DNA of 64,000 bases from Podarcis raffonei. Lineage: Eukaryota > Chordata > Lepidosauria > Squamata > Lacertidae. Numbering within the stretch: the stretch's first letter is position 1; each line of letters begins with the position of its first letter. Positions 46,700-55,920 of this stretch are shown piece after piece. The position numbers and the translations under genes were made by a program. The notes under the pieces are model-generated. The model was given only the letters and a program-made list of their open reading frames with translations, was not told the DNA's origin and ran no database searches. Location of the stretch: positions 42,123,804 through 42,187,803 of the forward strand of contig NC_070605.1 in assembly GCF_027172205.1 (NCBI RefSeq), in the 5' to 3' direction.

Positions 46700-46800
46700 G
46701 TGGAGTTGTACCTTAGATTTGAACCTGGGACCTGCAGCATGTAAAACATAACCTGTTCCACCAGATGCTCTATTAAACTGAGGCTATTACTGTTAAGAAG
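46700..46800 (-). mobile_element. tRNA-Ala-like SINE head, decayed
   Basis: The complement reads TAGAGCATCTGGTGGAACAG and GCAGGTCCCAGGTTCAAAT, the A/B-box region of the SINE seen at 59627. Confidence 0.5.
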
Positions 46801-46864
46801 GAAGTGCTGTGGCGGGTGGCTCACGTGTCTGGGAATGTGTATTACCTGATTTGGGAGGAGTTGT

Positions 46865-47290
46865 GCTCTCTAGGAACGAAGAGGTTTGTAGTCTGGGAGT
46901 ACTGTTGGATTTCAACTTATTACTTGGGTCTCAAGTGGCTTCTGTGGCTAGGAGTGCTTGTGCCCAGGACCAGGTTAAGCTGATTCATCAGCTACAGCTG
47001 TTCCTGGACTGGCATAGCTTTGCTTTAGTTGTTCATGCTCTGGTGACCTCCCACCTGGACTACTGTAATGCACTGTATGTGGGGCTGTAGCTAGTGCAAA
47101 ACGTGACTGCTAGGATGGCAAGTTGGACAGATGGATAGGAATACAAGTCACTGGTTCAGAAAGTGTTGCACTGACTGCCAGTGAGTTACCAGAATCACTT
47201 CAAGGTGTTGGTACTAGCATATAAAGCCCTAGCTGGCTTGGGACCGAAGTACCTAAAATTTATCGGAATCTCCATTACGACCGAGCTAAT
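46865..47290 (+). mobile_element. L2-clade LINE, ORF2 C-terminal part
   Basis: One frame reads SLGVLLDFNLLLGSQVASVA, then FALVVHALVTSHLDYCNALY, the conserved post-RT region of L2-type elements (…LGVxLDSxLS … VVHALVTSRLDYCNALY). Further on, KVLVLAYKALAGLGPKYLK follows in a shifted frame. It is upstream in element order of the segment seen at 1364. The copy is broken by frame changes and lacks a clear 3' tail; a different LINE tail appears at 47640-47740. Confidence 0.75.
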
Positions 47291-47639
47291 AAAGCTCATC
47301 CTCCTCTGGTCGAGTCCTTTGGAATCCCCTCCAATGATAATTAACAACCTGAGCCTTTGATGAGGCCTCCAGGCACGTTCCCATTACACAGAGAATCAAA
47401 GCAGCAGAAGTGATGAGATTTATGGCTACATGGCTATGAGTTTTATCACTAAGCTACGCAGACAGAAAAGAAATACATCCTCTCTCTGTGAGAGCAGAGA
47501 GCAACTGAAAAACAAAGGAACAGGAAACCAGTAATGTCACATCCGTCTCCTGTTTTCCGTGAGACTTCCAGCAGTCTGGAATGTGTGGAATGCAAAACAG
47601 AGTCTTGTGACTCCAAAGCACTGTTCCTGGAAACCCTGA

Positions 47640-47742
47640 GACCACTGTTTTTATGTTTTTAACTGTTTTTATTTTTGTTTAAAATATTTTATTTCCTTTG
47701 TAGGGAAGGGTGGGATATAAAACAACAACAACAACAATATTC
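47640..47742 (+). mobile_element. LINE 3' tail with ACAACA repeat
   Basis: AT-rich 3'UTR ending GGGAAGGGTGGGATATAAA, then an (ACA)n tail. Typical of L2-type ends in this window. Confidence 0.5.
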
Positions 47743-47778
47743 TCCCTGGCCATTACCGGTATGTTGAGTGGTTGTGAA

Positions 47779-47846
47779 ATTGCTCTTTTGCCTGTGGCAT
47801 TTCCCTCTTGGAATTGCTCTTTTGCCTGTGGCATTTCCCTCTTGGA
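47779..47846. repeat. Tandem duplication, 2 x 34 bp
   Basis: Two apparently identical adjacent units beginning ATTGCTCTTTTGCCTGTGGC. This is a recent local duplication. Confidence 0.9.
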
Positions 47847-48162
47847 ATCCAAACAGCAGCTAGGGGGTGAAATTCACCCTTTCCCCCATGGGTTTCAAAT
47901 GCCCACCTCCTGCTTCCCAACCTCACATCTTATACAGTGAGCCAAGGGAGAGTTTTGCTGACAGTGCATGTATGCAGCTGCTGTTGCTGTATGTTCTGGT
48001 CCATCCATTTGGCTGCTTGTCAAATAAGTATTTCTATCTCTGCGTGAGTTCTGAACTCTTGTCCAAGAAGGGCTGTGTGCACTCCCTACAGGTATCCTAA
48101 CCAGGGAGCTCTGTTGATGCTGTATTGTATGTTTCTTCCTCCGTCCTCTTTTTGTATATGTA

Positions 48163-48369
48163 CAGTGGTACCTTGGGTTACATACGCTTCAGGTTACATA
48201 CGCTTCAGGTTACAGACTCTGCTAACCTAGAAATATTACCTCGGGTTAAGAACTTTGCTTCAGGATGCGCAGCGGCAGCAGGAGGCCCCATTAGCTAAAG
48301 TGGTGCTTCAGGTTAAGAACAGTTTCAGATTAAGAACAGACCTCCAGAACGAATTAAGTTCTTAACCGC
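48163..48369 (+). mobile_element. Tigger/pogo-like MITE, copy B (right end lost)
   Basis: Starts CAGTGGTACCTTGGGTTA after TA. The right end breaks off after GTTCTTAACCGCTTC without the CACTG terminus. A 16-base unit, TTACATACGCTTCAGG, occurs twice near the left end. Confidence 0.8.
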
Positions 48370-48692
48370 TTCAAAAATGTATCTGAGGAACATAAAGGAA
48401 TTGAAACCTAGGGGGACCTGGGAGCTGCCAATTATGGGGTCAATATGCTAGCTGTGCCACTGGGGTTGATGGGAGTTGGGGATTAGGGCATCATTTTATG
48501 TGTTTTGCATATGTGTGTGTTGGGGGTATGCCCTAGTCATGGTGAGTTCATTGGCTATGTGTGTCCTTGATTGCAGGAATCTCTATATGGTGGCATTTCC
48601 AGGAATACTATGTTGTGGGTGCCAGGTTCCCCTAAATTCCTGGGTCTCATAGGTGTTAAAGCTGGCTGCCAGGTGAATTTAGTGTTGAAATA

Positions 48693-48916
48693 CAGTGGTA
48701 CCTCAGGTTAAGAACTTAATTCGTTCTGGAGGTCCATTCTTAACCTGAAGCACCATTTTAGCTAATGGGGCCTTCTGCTGCCGCCGTGCTGCTGCCGCGC
48801 CATTTCTGTTCTCATCCTGAAGCAAAGTTCTTAACCCAAGGTACTATTTCTGGGTTAGCGGAGTCTGTAACCTGAAGGTTTGTAACCTGAAGCATCTGTA
48901 ACCCAAGGTATCACTG
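48693..48916 (-). mobile_element. Tigger/pogo-like MITE, copy C
   Basis: Opposite orientation to copy B. Terminal CAGTGGTACCTCAGGTTA and …GGTATCACTG, TA on both sides (48691-48692 and 48917-48918). It lies about 760 bp upstream of the CREG1 start codon. Confidence 0.85.
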
Positions 48917-48939
48917 TACAGGCCAAACCCGACTGTGTT

Positions 48940-49075
48940 CAATGGGACTTCATAGAATTGGAAGGGATGCTGAGGGTCATCTAGTACAACCCCCTGCAAT
49001 ACAGGAATATCAACTAAAGCATCCAAGACAGATGGCCATCCAACCTCTGCTTCAAACCTCCAGTAAATGAGGTGA
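48940..49075 (-). mobile_element. CR1-type LINE 3' end
   Basis: Plus-strand view: TCATAGAATTGGAAGGGATG, then TGAGGGTCATCTAGTACAAC and CCCCTGCAATACAGGAATAT, the complement of the CR1 3' end (…GTTGGACTAGATGACCC … CCAATTCTATGA). It stops about 600 bp before CREG1. Confidence 0.75.
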
Positions 49076-49299
49076 GCGTGCACAGGATTGCTTTTTCATT
49101 GCTTCAAGTCGACATTTGACTAAGGCTAGAGGACTCCTCACCACGCTTCACAGTCGCCAACTACATGTAATGATATTTACTTATTTCACTGTTCTAAGCC
49201 TTCTGCCTTGTAAACCCAACTAAAGACTCGCGTCTCTCTCCTCCCCTCCCTTCACCCGTATAAGGTGAGTGTTTTTGTCCCGTGACACCGTCCTCCGGC

Positions 49300-49677
49300 A
49301 AATCTCATTGGCAAATTTCAAGGCGCTGTGCATCATTGGCAGAGAGCTGCATAATCCCCACCCCAAATATGCAAGCCGTCTGCTCATCTCTTCCGCCCTT
49401 AGCGCAGCTCTCATTGGCAAAAACGAGAGAATGGAGTGCAGCTATTGGCTAAAAATGACAAGGTCGGCCCACTTGACGGCTTCTCTCACTGTTTACTTCC
49501 GCTCTACAGAAACGGGCAAAGCGAAGGGCCTCTATTGGCTGCGGCGCGCGCAGGGGGCGGGCTCGCACGGCTTGATAGATGCCTGAGCCCCGCCACCCTG
49601 GTCCGCAGACTAGGCAAAGGTTCGCTCAGGTGTCCGAGGCAGGAGGTGTGAGATACGCGCGCGAGAGCGAGCGAGCA
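49300..49677 (+). promoter_or_regulatory. CREG1 promoter with five inverted CCAAT boxes
   Basis: ATTGG (CCAAT on the other strand) occurs at 49307, 49335, 49413, 49444 and 49534, all in the same orientation. Four are followed by CA or CT as in NF-Y sites. A GC box GGGGGCGGG lies at 49553-49561 and the sequence becomes CpG-rich towards the start codon. No TATA box is visible. This is a typical NF-Y/Sp1 housekeeping promoter; factor binding is inferred. Confidence 0.75.
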
Positions 49678-49953
49678 ATGTGGCCGTTCCTGCTACTGCT
49701 GCTTCCGTTGGTGGGGGTCTCCGGGGTGGTTCAAATCCCTCCGCACGAGGACGTGGCTCGGGTCGCGCGCTTCGTGGCGCACTCGTGCGATTGGGGCGCG
49801 CTGGCCACGCTCTCCGCGCAAGACCCGCCGATGCGGGGCCAGCCTTTCTCCAACGTCTTCTCCGTCAGCGACGGGCCGCTGGGGTCGAAGCAAGGCAGCG
49901 GGGTGCCTTACATGTACCTGACGCCGCTGGAGGTCTCCGTGCAAGATTTGCAG
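49678..49953 (+). CDS. CREG1: CREG1 exon 1
   Basis: 92 codons from the only ATG in a CpG-rich, signal-peptide context to CAG|GTGAGG. The GCGAGCAATGT context is a weak Kozak match. Codon use is strongly GC-rich, unlike exons 2-3, because it lies in the promoter island. Confidence 0.95.
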
Positions 49954-52900
49954 GTGAGGGGACGGGCATGTCAGTTATTCTGAGATGAGGGAAGACCTCG
50001 CGACACAGCAGCTGCAACTGTCCGAGGCCGGCTGTAGTTGTTCAGTGCCCTGAAAAATGTGCTCTGCACGTGTTCAGAGGCACTGTCGCAGGGCTGAGCT
50101 TCGTTACTGAAACAAGGTTCTGAAGCTGAGGCCTGGTGAGTTTAGTGAATTCTGAGTTTAGTGAGTTCTGGTGAATCAAGTTTAGTCTTGTGTGTACTTC
50201 ATCATTATTAATTGCAATATGCATGTACAATTGATGTACCCTGATGTTGGGAAAGATGGAGGGCACAAGGAGAAGGGGACGACAGAGGACGAGATGGTTG
50301 GACAGTGTTCTCGAAGCTACCAGCATGAGTTTGACCAAACTGCAGGAGGCAGTGGAAGACAGGAGTGCCTGGCGTGCTCTGGTCCATGGGGTCACAAAGA
50401 GTCGGACACGACTAAACGACTAAACAACAACAATATATAAAGTGCCTTAAGAGGGCATTTGGTTTTTTCTTTAAAAAAAATCCATAAAATTTAAATTATT
50501 TCAATATATAATGACATAAATTATTTCTACGTTTTATCTCATTCATTCTGAGGAGCATTCTTTGTTCCTCATTTCAGTTGTTTTTGCAACAGCTTTGTGA
50601 GGTAAGTTAGGCCAAGGTTTATGATTGTCTTGGTGTCTCCCAGCAAGCTGTATGACTCTGCGCAGGGATCTGAATGTGAGTCTTCAGGGCCAAATAAAGT
50701 GTAACATGAAAAGGGTCTCCTACATTAATAAATTTGAGAGGGTGGGATAAATGAAAATCCTGGAGTTAAGGGAGGTTTTTAGTCTTTTCCCCTGAGCTAT
50801 CTTCCTAATAAAACCACATGCACACCCTCTTCCGCAGCTGCTGTTTGTCTTTCAGGGCAAAACATAGAGTTATTGCTTATCATATGTTTGCCCTGTGTAA
50901 TAACAACAGCTCTTAGAGACAATTTTGGGGAAGGAAAAAAAATGGTGCTTACCCATTCCAAAACTCCTGCCCTGTCCGGGTAATTCTATGAAAATGTCAA
51001 CATACAAATATTTTTTTCATTTATAGTTAGCATGTTCTATATTTTTCTAAAGAACCTTGTCAGGATTTGCTTTGTGGGCCAAATTTGACAGGTGGGTAGG
51101 GCAACCATGGTTTAGCAAGCTCACCTTGGTTTCAACATCCCAGCTTGTGGCCAGTCCTGAGCTATAGCTTAAGGTCTAAATTGTAGGTCAGGAGCAGGGA
51201 ACCTTCTACATCCTGAGGGCCACATTCAGTTCTGGGTATCATTCTGGGGCATACATGTCAGGGGTAGGGCAAGAGGCAACTGGGTGGAAGCAATGAATGT
51301 AAATGTTATGTTTGTACAGTAGTTTAGTTTCTACACATACACTCACACATCCCTCTCTTATCCTCCATCCAGACAAGAAAGAAGTATTATCAGAGTTCAA
51401 GGACACATTCTAGCCAGGGAAAAACACTCAATGAAGGTGTGAAGCAGTGAGGCGTGTGGCATGGGAAGAATCCTGTGGGCCAGATAGAAAGGGCTGGAGG
51501 GCAGCATTGGACCCCCAGTCGCAATATTGCTCACCCCAGCTTTAGTTAATAAAATGTTACCCTTAATCATGCTTTGCTTTACTTGGATGTGGTGAATAAC
51601 TTATGTCTGCATATGCTTAATCTTCACAGTTGTTTCAATTTTGCAGTAAGGTTATTAGTATAGTTTCCTAATACATGTATGCAATTGATGACATAGAAAA
51701 ATACTGATCTAATTGAAGCTTGGTAAGCGTTGTTATGAGCGGAAGGATTATTAATCTCTTTGCCTGCCCTTCTAAAGAATGCAGGAAGTTTAGCACAGCC
51801 TTAATCTGTATGTTGCGAAACTTGCATTCAATTGATGGAAACCAACTAATGGATATGTAACCAAATAAGATGAATACGAACTGCCATGGAAAGCTGGGTA
51901 GGGAAGTCTGTTGTATAGGGATGAGAAGACGATCTGTAAATATAAATTGAGGAAAATGCATAAGCAATAAATAAATAAGAATCAATTGACAGAAACCTTC
52001 ATAATCATTGGGGAGGGGATTGAGTATACCCGCAGTGTGAAAAGACTGAGGAGCAAACACTGCACAGCTGTTGCAATAGTTTTGTAATCTGAGAATCTTT
52101 ACATTTTTCAAACATTTTAGTTGGTTTGTGGTAGAAATAAGACTAGCAATATATTTTTTTGAATCTATTAAATTTACTTTCTCCACTTCAGGTACACATG
52201 TATATTAACAGATTCTATCCATGGGCTGTTAGGCTGCTGAATGAAAAGATAACAACAGGGCAACTAACTGACTTTCAGGTTTGGTGTGTGTGTGTCAGTA
52301 AACGAGGGGAATTAAGACTAAGAGAGCTGAGTGGGGGGTGCTCGTGTAATCTCACTGTATACAAGTGACAATAAAGTATTTCAATTTGAAAAACGTCCTT
52401 TGCACACAGAGAATTGTGACATGATTTGCAGGGATTGATTTGTAAATAAACTTACTGATGAACAAACCCATCTTCAGGGGGTCTTATTTAATTTGAGCAG
52501 CTCAAATGAGGCGTCATGGAGGTCTAAAACAGCATGCCATCCATGTTCTCTCTAATTTGGGAATGAAGAACTTGTGCCCTTCAGGTGTTGTTGGACTCCC
52601 ACTCTCATCAGCTGCAGCCAACATGGCCAATGGCCAAGAATTACAGGAGCTGTAGTCTGGTAATATCTGGAGGGCATTGCATTGGCTACCCCTACTCTAA
52701 CCTGTGAAGCCACTTTATTACAGGCAATAACTAGTTTGATATGGCATACTTTGGTGTTAACAAAGCCGTGACTGCTAATAAATGCTCAGTTTTTCTGTAG
52801 GGCAGCAATAGAGATCTGTGGCCTCCAGATACCTCTGGCCTACAACTTCCATCATCCGTGACAACTGGTCGTGTTCTCTGGGATGATGAGAGTTTTAGTC

Positions 52901-55900
52901 CAGCAACCTGTGGATGCCTTACAGGCTCTTCATTTCTTCTGAAGGAAGCTCCAAATTATTTGCCTTAACATATGTTTTCACAGGTACCTGAATACTCAAT
53001 TCTTGGGCTTGTCTTCTTCTTCTTTTGGAAATAAGCGCAGTGTTTGCTGTTCCTACACATTTTATTGTGGCCTTGCTGATCCCTTGAAACACATAATGAT
53101 CTAGCTTATATGATTCAATGAGTTTTTGCTACTTCCTTTAGAAACCCCAAGTGAATTTCATCAGGTCTTCTAAGCTTTGATTATTATTTATCTTGTTAGA
53201 CTTCTCTGTTGAACTATCTGTTGTGGTGGTGGTTGGCTATAACATGCCAATTTTGTCTCTTCGCTCCCATACACCCCAATTTCCCATTTTGCCTAACATC
53301 CAGTGTGATGAAGGGATTGGAGAACTTGATTTTGCTTGGTCCCAATAAAAGTATTGGCCTACCTATAATTCATGAATATTGCATGCTGATTCTGATATTT
53401 CAGAGTGGATTTCACTTGTATGCTGTGGAAATAGTCAACTGCAATGTCACAAAACACTCCGACTTAGCATTGCTTTCCAAAATCTTGATATGGTTTAATG
53501 AACAATTCTGTTAAGCTTACTCAATAGCTTATTTCTTTTCAGAAAGTGGAAGGAATATCTCAACAAGTGCTGCCATCTCTTATCTCTTGTAACATACAGT
53601 ACAGCTGTTTGGACTGCCTTCAGTCATATGGAGACATCTGCTTACAGATAACACTCCCAGTGTAACCATGATTCAGCTGTTTCTTGACTGTTTTTCTCCT
53701 GCAAATAAGTGCCAAATGTGTGGTTTTTATGCTTAAAATCATGTGCTGCTGAAACTTCACTTTTTCTGGCTGAAAAATGAAACTGATGGGATTTCCCAAG
53801 AGGTCACTGACAGCTTTACAGCTTTATGCCTGTAAAAAGGAGAAGCACACACACATTGTGCGACTTTTACAATATTTCTGTATGACCATGACCCTTGAAT
53901 TGAAAAGGATATGAAACTCATCCAGACACTCAGCTTGTTTTAAATGTGCTAACCTATTCAGCAAATCTAGAACATTTATGATTTTTTTTTTTTTTGCCGC
54001 TTGTATTGCAGGTAAATGCCAATGCCTCCCTAACAATGTCCTTGGCACAGACACCTTACTGCAAGAAGGAAGGTTATGATCCTCAGAATCCACTGTGTGC
54101 CCATGTGATCTTCTCTGGAATAGTTGAAAAGGTACACTGTGATATTTGGGTATACCAGAAGAATATAATGCTCACTGGCTGAGAACTAGAAAGCAAGTTT
54201 CATAACACTGATGATATATGCCTCTGAAATATACTTATTTTGAAGTTACCTTCCATGCATTCAAATAATTTATGAAAGGGGGAGTAGAGCTGTGTATGCT
54301 GGACGTGTGTCAAAAATCCCTGTTTTACCTTTTATCCCAAAATTGTTGCACATTCCCAGGTGTGAAGTGGGAACCAAATGCTTATATATTTCTCCATGCA
54401 TTCAGGAACACCAATTGTGTAGGGCTCCAAATCACATGAAATGGTCAGCACACATTCATCTAAAACTGTTCTGGGTGGTTTCCATAACCCTTCAGAAAAG
54501 ATTTGGGGTGGACAAGGGGGTGCACATGGAGATGAGACAGAATGAAAGTTCCATTTCGCAGCCTGAAGTCTTTGAGCTAACAGAAATACTTTGTTGGATA
54601 CTTCCCTATGTGTACTTACATGTCATTAATCCTGTTGAACTCAGTGGGACTTAGGTTGAGTAGACATGGACAGGGTTGCATTGTTAGGCAAAATCAAAGA
54701 GCTGTAACTTTCTTGAAGAAACCCCATGTGTTTTCTTGTTCCATGTATTTTGGGTGTTTTGAAAAATTAGGAAGTATTGTGTGAGCTTTATAATACCTGA
54801 CTAACTTCACATAAAATAGCATATCAGAGTATATGGGTCAAGTAGTCATGAAAACATCTTGGTTTGGATCCAGAGGAAGTTAGTCATACTTTTATCTCAT
54901 TGGTTTCTCATTGAAATGTGACTAACTTCCTCTGACTCCAACCCTGAGTATTCCTTGAATAATGTTTACATGTGCACTCTTCTCTCTCTTTTTCTTGCAT
55001 CTTGAGATAGTTTGAAAGAAAGTACAAGATACGGTGGTTAACTAATATGTCTGTGAAATTACATATTTGGTAACCTGTTTGGTAGGTTCCGAATGGTACA
55101 GAAGCAGACTTTGCAAAGAAGGCTCTCTTCAGTAGACATCCTGAAATGGCTACGTGGCCATCTGGTCATAACTGGTTTTTTGCTAAACTCAACATCACCA
55201 ACATCTGGGTCCTGGACTACTTTGGTGGAATCAAAACTGTGACTCCTCAAGAATATTTTAAAGCTACACCATAGTAAGTATTCAAGTTACATTGCTTGGG
55301 AAATCTTGTTTTTCAGCATCTGATTTCTTTATTCCACAATACTCCTTAAGTGATCCTGAAAGCCATAGGATTTGAAGTGGTCACTTATTTTTATATATAT
55401 TTGAGAGAGACCAAGGAAGCAGAGGGCTAAGATCTTTAAGGACCCCAACAATTTGAAGGAAAGCAGCAGAAGAGCTCCTATGGAAATGCTGAAATAACTT
55501 TTAGGTTGTAAAAGAGACATCAAAGGACAGAACCAGAGAGAACTAGGGTATCAAGGGCGTCAAAGAAGAGCACAGCTATATATCTCTCACTGAAATAAGT
55601 GGGACTTCAAAAGCTGAACCTTGGTTGCTTTAAAATGCTATCCAAAAGTTTGGATAGTGTCCGGTAGTGTCTATTCTGATGGGCAGCAGCTCTGTAGGGT
55701 CTCAGGCAAATATCTCTTCTAGTCTTTCAGAGAGTGGTCCCTTTTAATTTGAGATGCGAGAAGTGAAACTTAAGACTGTCCATATAAAGCATGTACTCTA
55801 CCACTGAGCTATGGAATATCCTCTGTGCAGCAGGGCCTTGCAAGAGAAAGTACCAAGACATTAAGACTGACTACATACCATTTTAATTTATTTTTATTTT

Positions 55901-55920
55901 TATTTTTTCTTCTCTGTAGG
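49678..55920 (+). CDS. CREG1: CREG1 (cellular repressor of E1A-stimulated genes 1)
   Basis: Coding exons 49678-49953, 54012-54131 and 55086-55273, plus the last base of the stop in exon 4 at 55920, give 194 residues. The first 16 (MWPFLLLLLPLVGVSG) form a signal peptide. The rest is the CREG split-barrel, related to FMN-binding oxidoreductases but not binding flavin: VARFVAHSCDWGALATLS, the SDGPLGSKQGSGVPYMYL strand-loop, YCKKEGYDPQNPLCAHVIFS, then the most conserved block RHPEMATWPSSHNWFFAKLN and ITNIWVLDYFGG. CREG1 is a secreted, lysosome-associated glycoprotein bound by the mannose-6-phosphate/IGF2 receptor; it promotes differentiation and endolysosomal function. Sequons are N96-A-S, N135-G-T and N168-I-T. 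The mammalian C-terminal N-V-T is absent (KATP end) and the N-terminus is shorter than the 220-residue human form. All junctions are GT-AG; exon borders 1-2 and 2-3 are phase 0. Confidence 0.96.
50248..50430 (+). mobile_element. BovB LINE 3' fragment
   Basis: Contains GTTCTCGAAGCTACCAGCATG, GAGTGCCTGGCGTGCTCTGG, then GGTCACAAAGAGTCGGACACG and ACTAAACGAC with an ACAACAACAA tail. It is the last about 180 bases of the element at 44333, in plus orientation. Confidence 0.9.
51186..51545. mobile_element. Probable Charlie-type hAT fossil
   Basis: Left 'AGCAGGGAACCTTCTACATC … GAGGGCCACATT', right 'GGGCCAGATAGAAAGGGCTGG … GCTCACCCCAGCT'. This layout (ends with CAGGG…AACC and GGGCCA blocks) is that of non-autonomous hAT elements. 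I could not define a target duplication. Confidence 0.4.
52556..52690. mobile_element. Decayed hAT-like MITE
   Basis: The arms AACTTGTGCCCTTCAGGTG and TATCTGGAGGGCATTGC are inverted, with TTGTTGGACTCCCACT and AGGAGCTGTAGTCTGG inner arms. Confidence 0.55.
52800..52930. mobile_element. Decayed hAT-like MITE
   Basis: Inner arms CTACAACTTCCATCATCCG and GGGATGATGAGAGTTTTAG are inverted; outer arms are poorly preserved. Confidence 0.5.
54012..54131 (+). CDS. CREG1: CREG1 exon 2
   Basis: 40 codons between TATTGCAG and AAG|GTACAC. Encodes VNANASLTMSLAQTPYCKKE and the following GYDPQNPLCAHVIFSGIVEK. An uninterrupted T run of about 14 bases forms its polypyrimidine tract. Confidence 0.95.
54627..54690. 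repeat. Dispersed 'GGGACTTAGGTTGAGTAGAC' repeat
   Basis: Reads CTGTTGAACTCAGTGGGACT, then TGAGTAGACATGGACAGGG, the family of 24640-24722. It lies in CREG1 intron 2. Confidence 0.5.
55086..55273 (+). CDS. CREG1: CREG1 exon 3
   Basis: Begins after TTTGGTAG with VPNGTEADFAKKALF and ends at CCATA|GTAAGT. It carries the SSHNWFFAKLNITNIWVLDY block. The last two coding bases TA are the first two of the stop codon; either splicing (TA|G) or read-through (TAG) terminates after P194. Confidence 0.95.
55760..55835 (-). mobile_element. tRNA-Ala-like SINE head
   Basis: The complement reads TTCCATAGCTCAGTGGTAGA, then GTACATGCTTTATATGGAC. It lies in CREG1 intron 3, about 90 bases before exon 4. Confidence 0.6.

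Larger units (their letters stand above)
49954..54011 (+). other. CREG1 intron 1, repeat-bearing
   Basis: The 4.06-kb intron holds a BovB 3' fragment (50248-50430), a probable Charlie-type fossil (51186-51545) and two decayed hAT-like MITEs (52556-52690 and 52800-52930). No other exon is recognised. Confidence 0.8.

Noticed and set aside
49275-49290. CLEAR (TFEB) site in the CREG1 promoter
   Set aside because: The sequence CCCGTGACA only partly matches the CACGTG core, so a lysosomal-network site is not supported.
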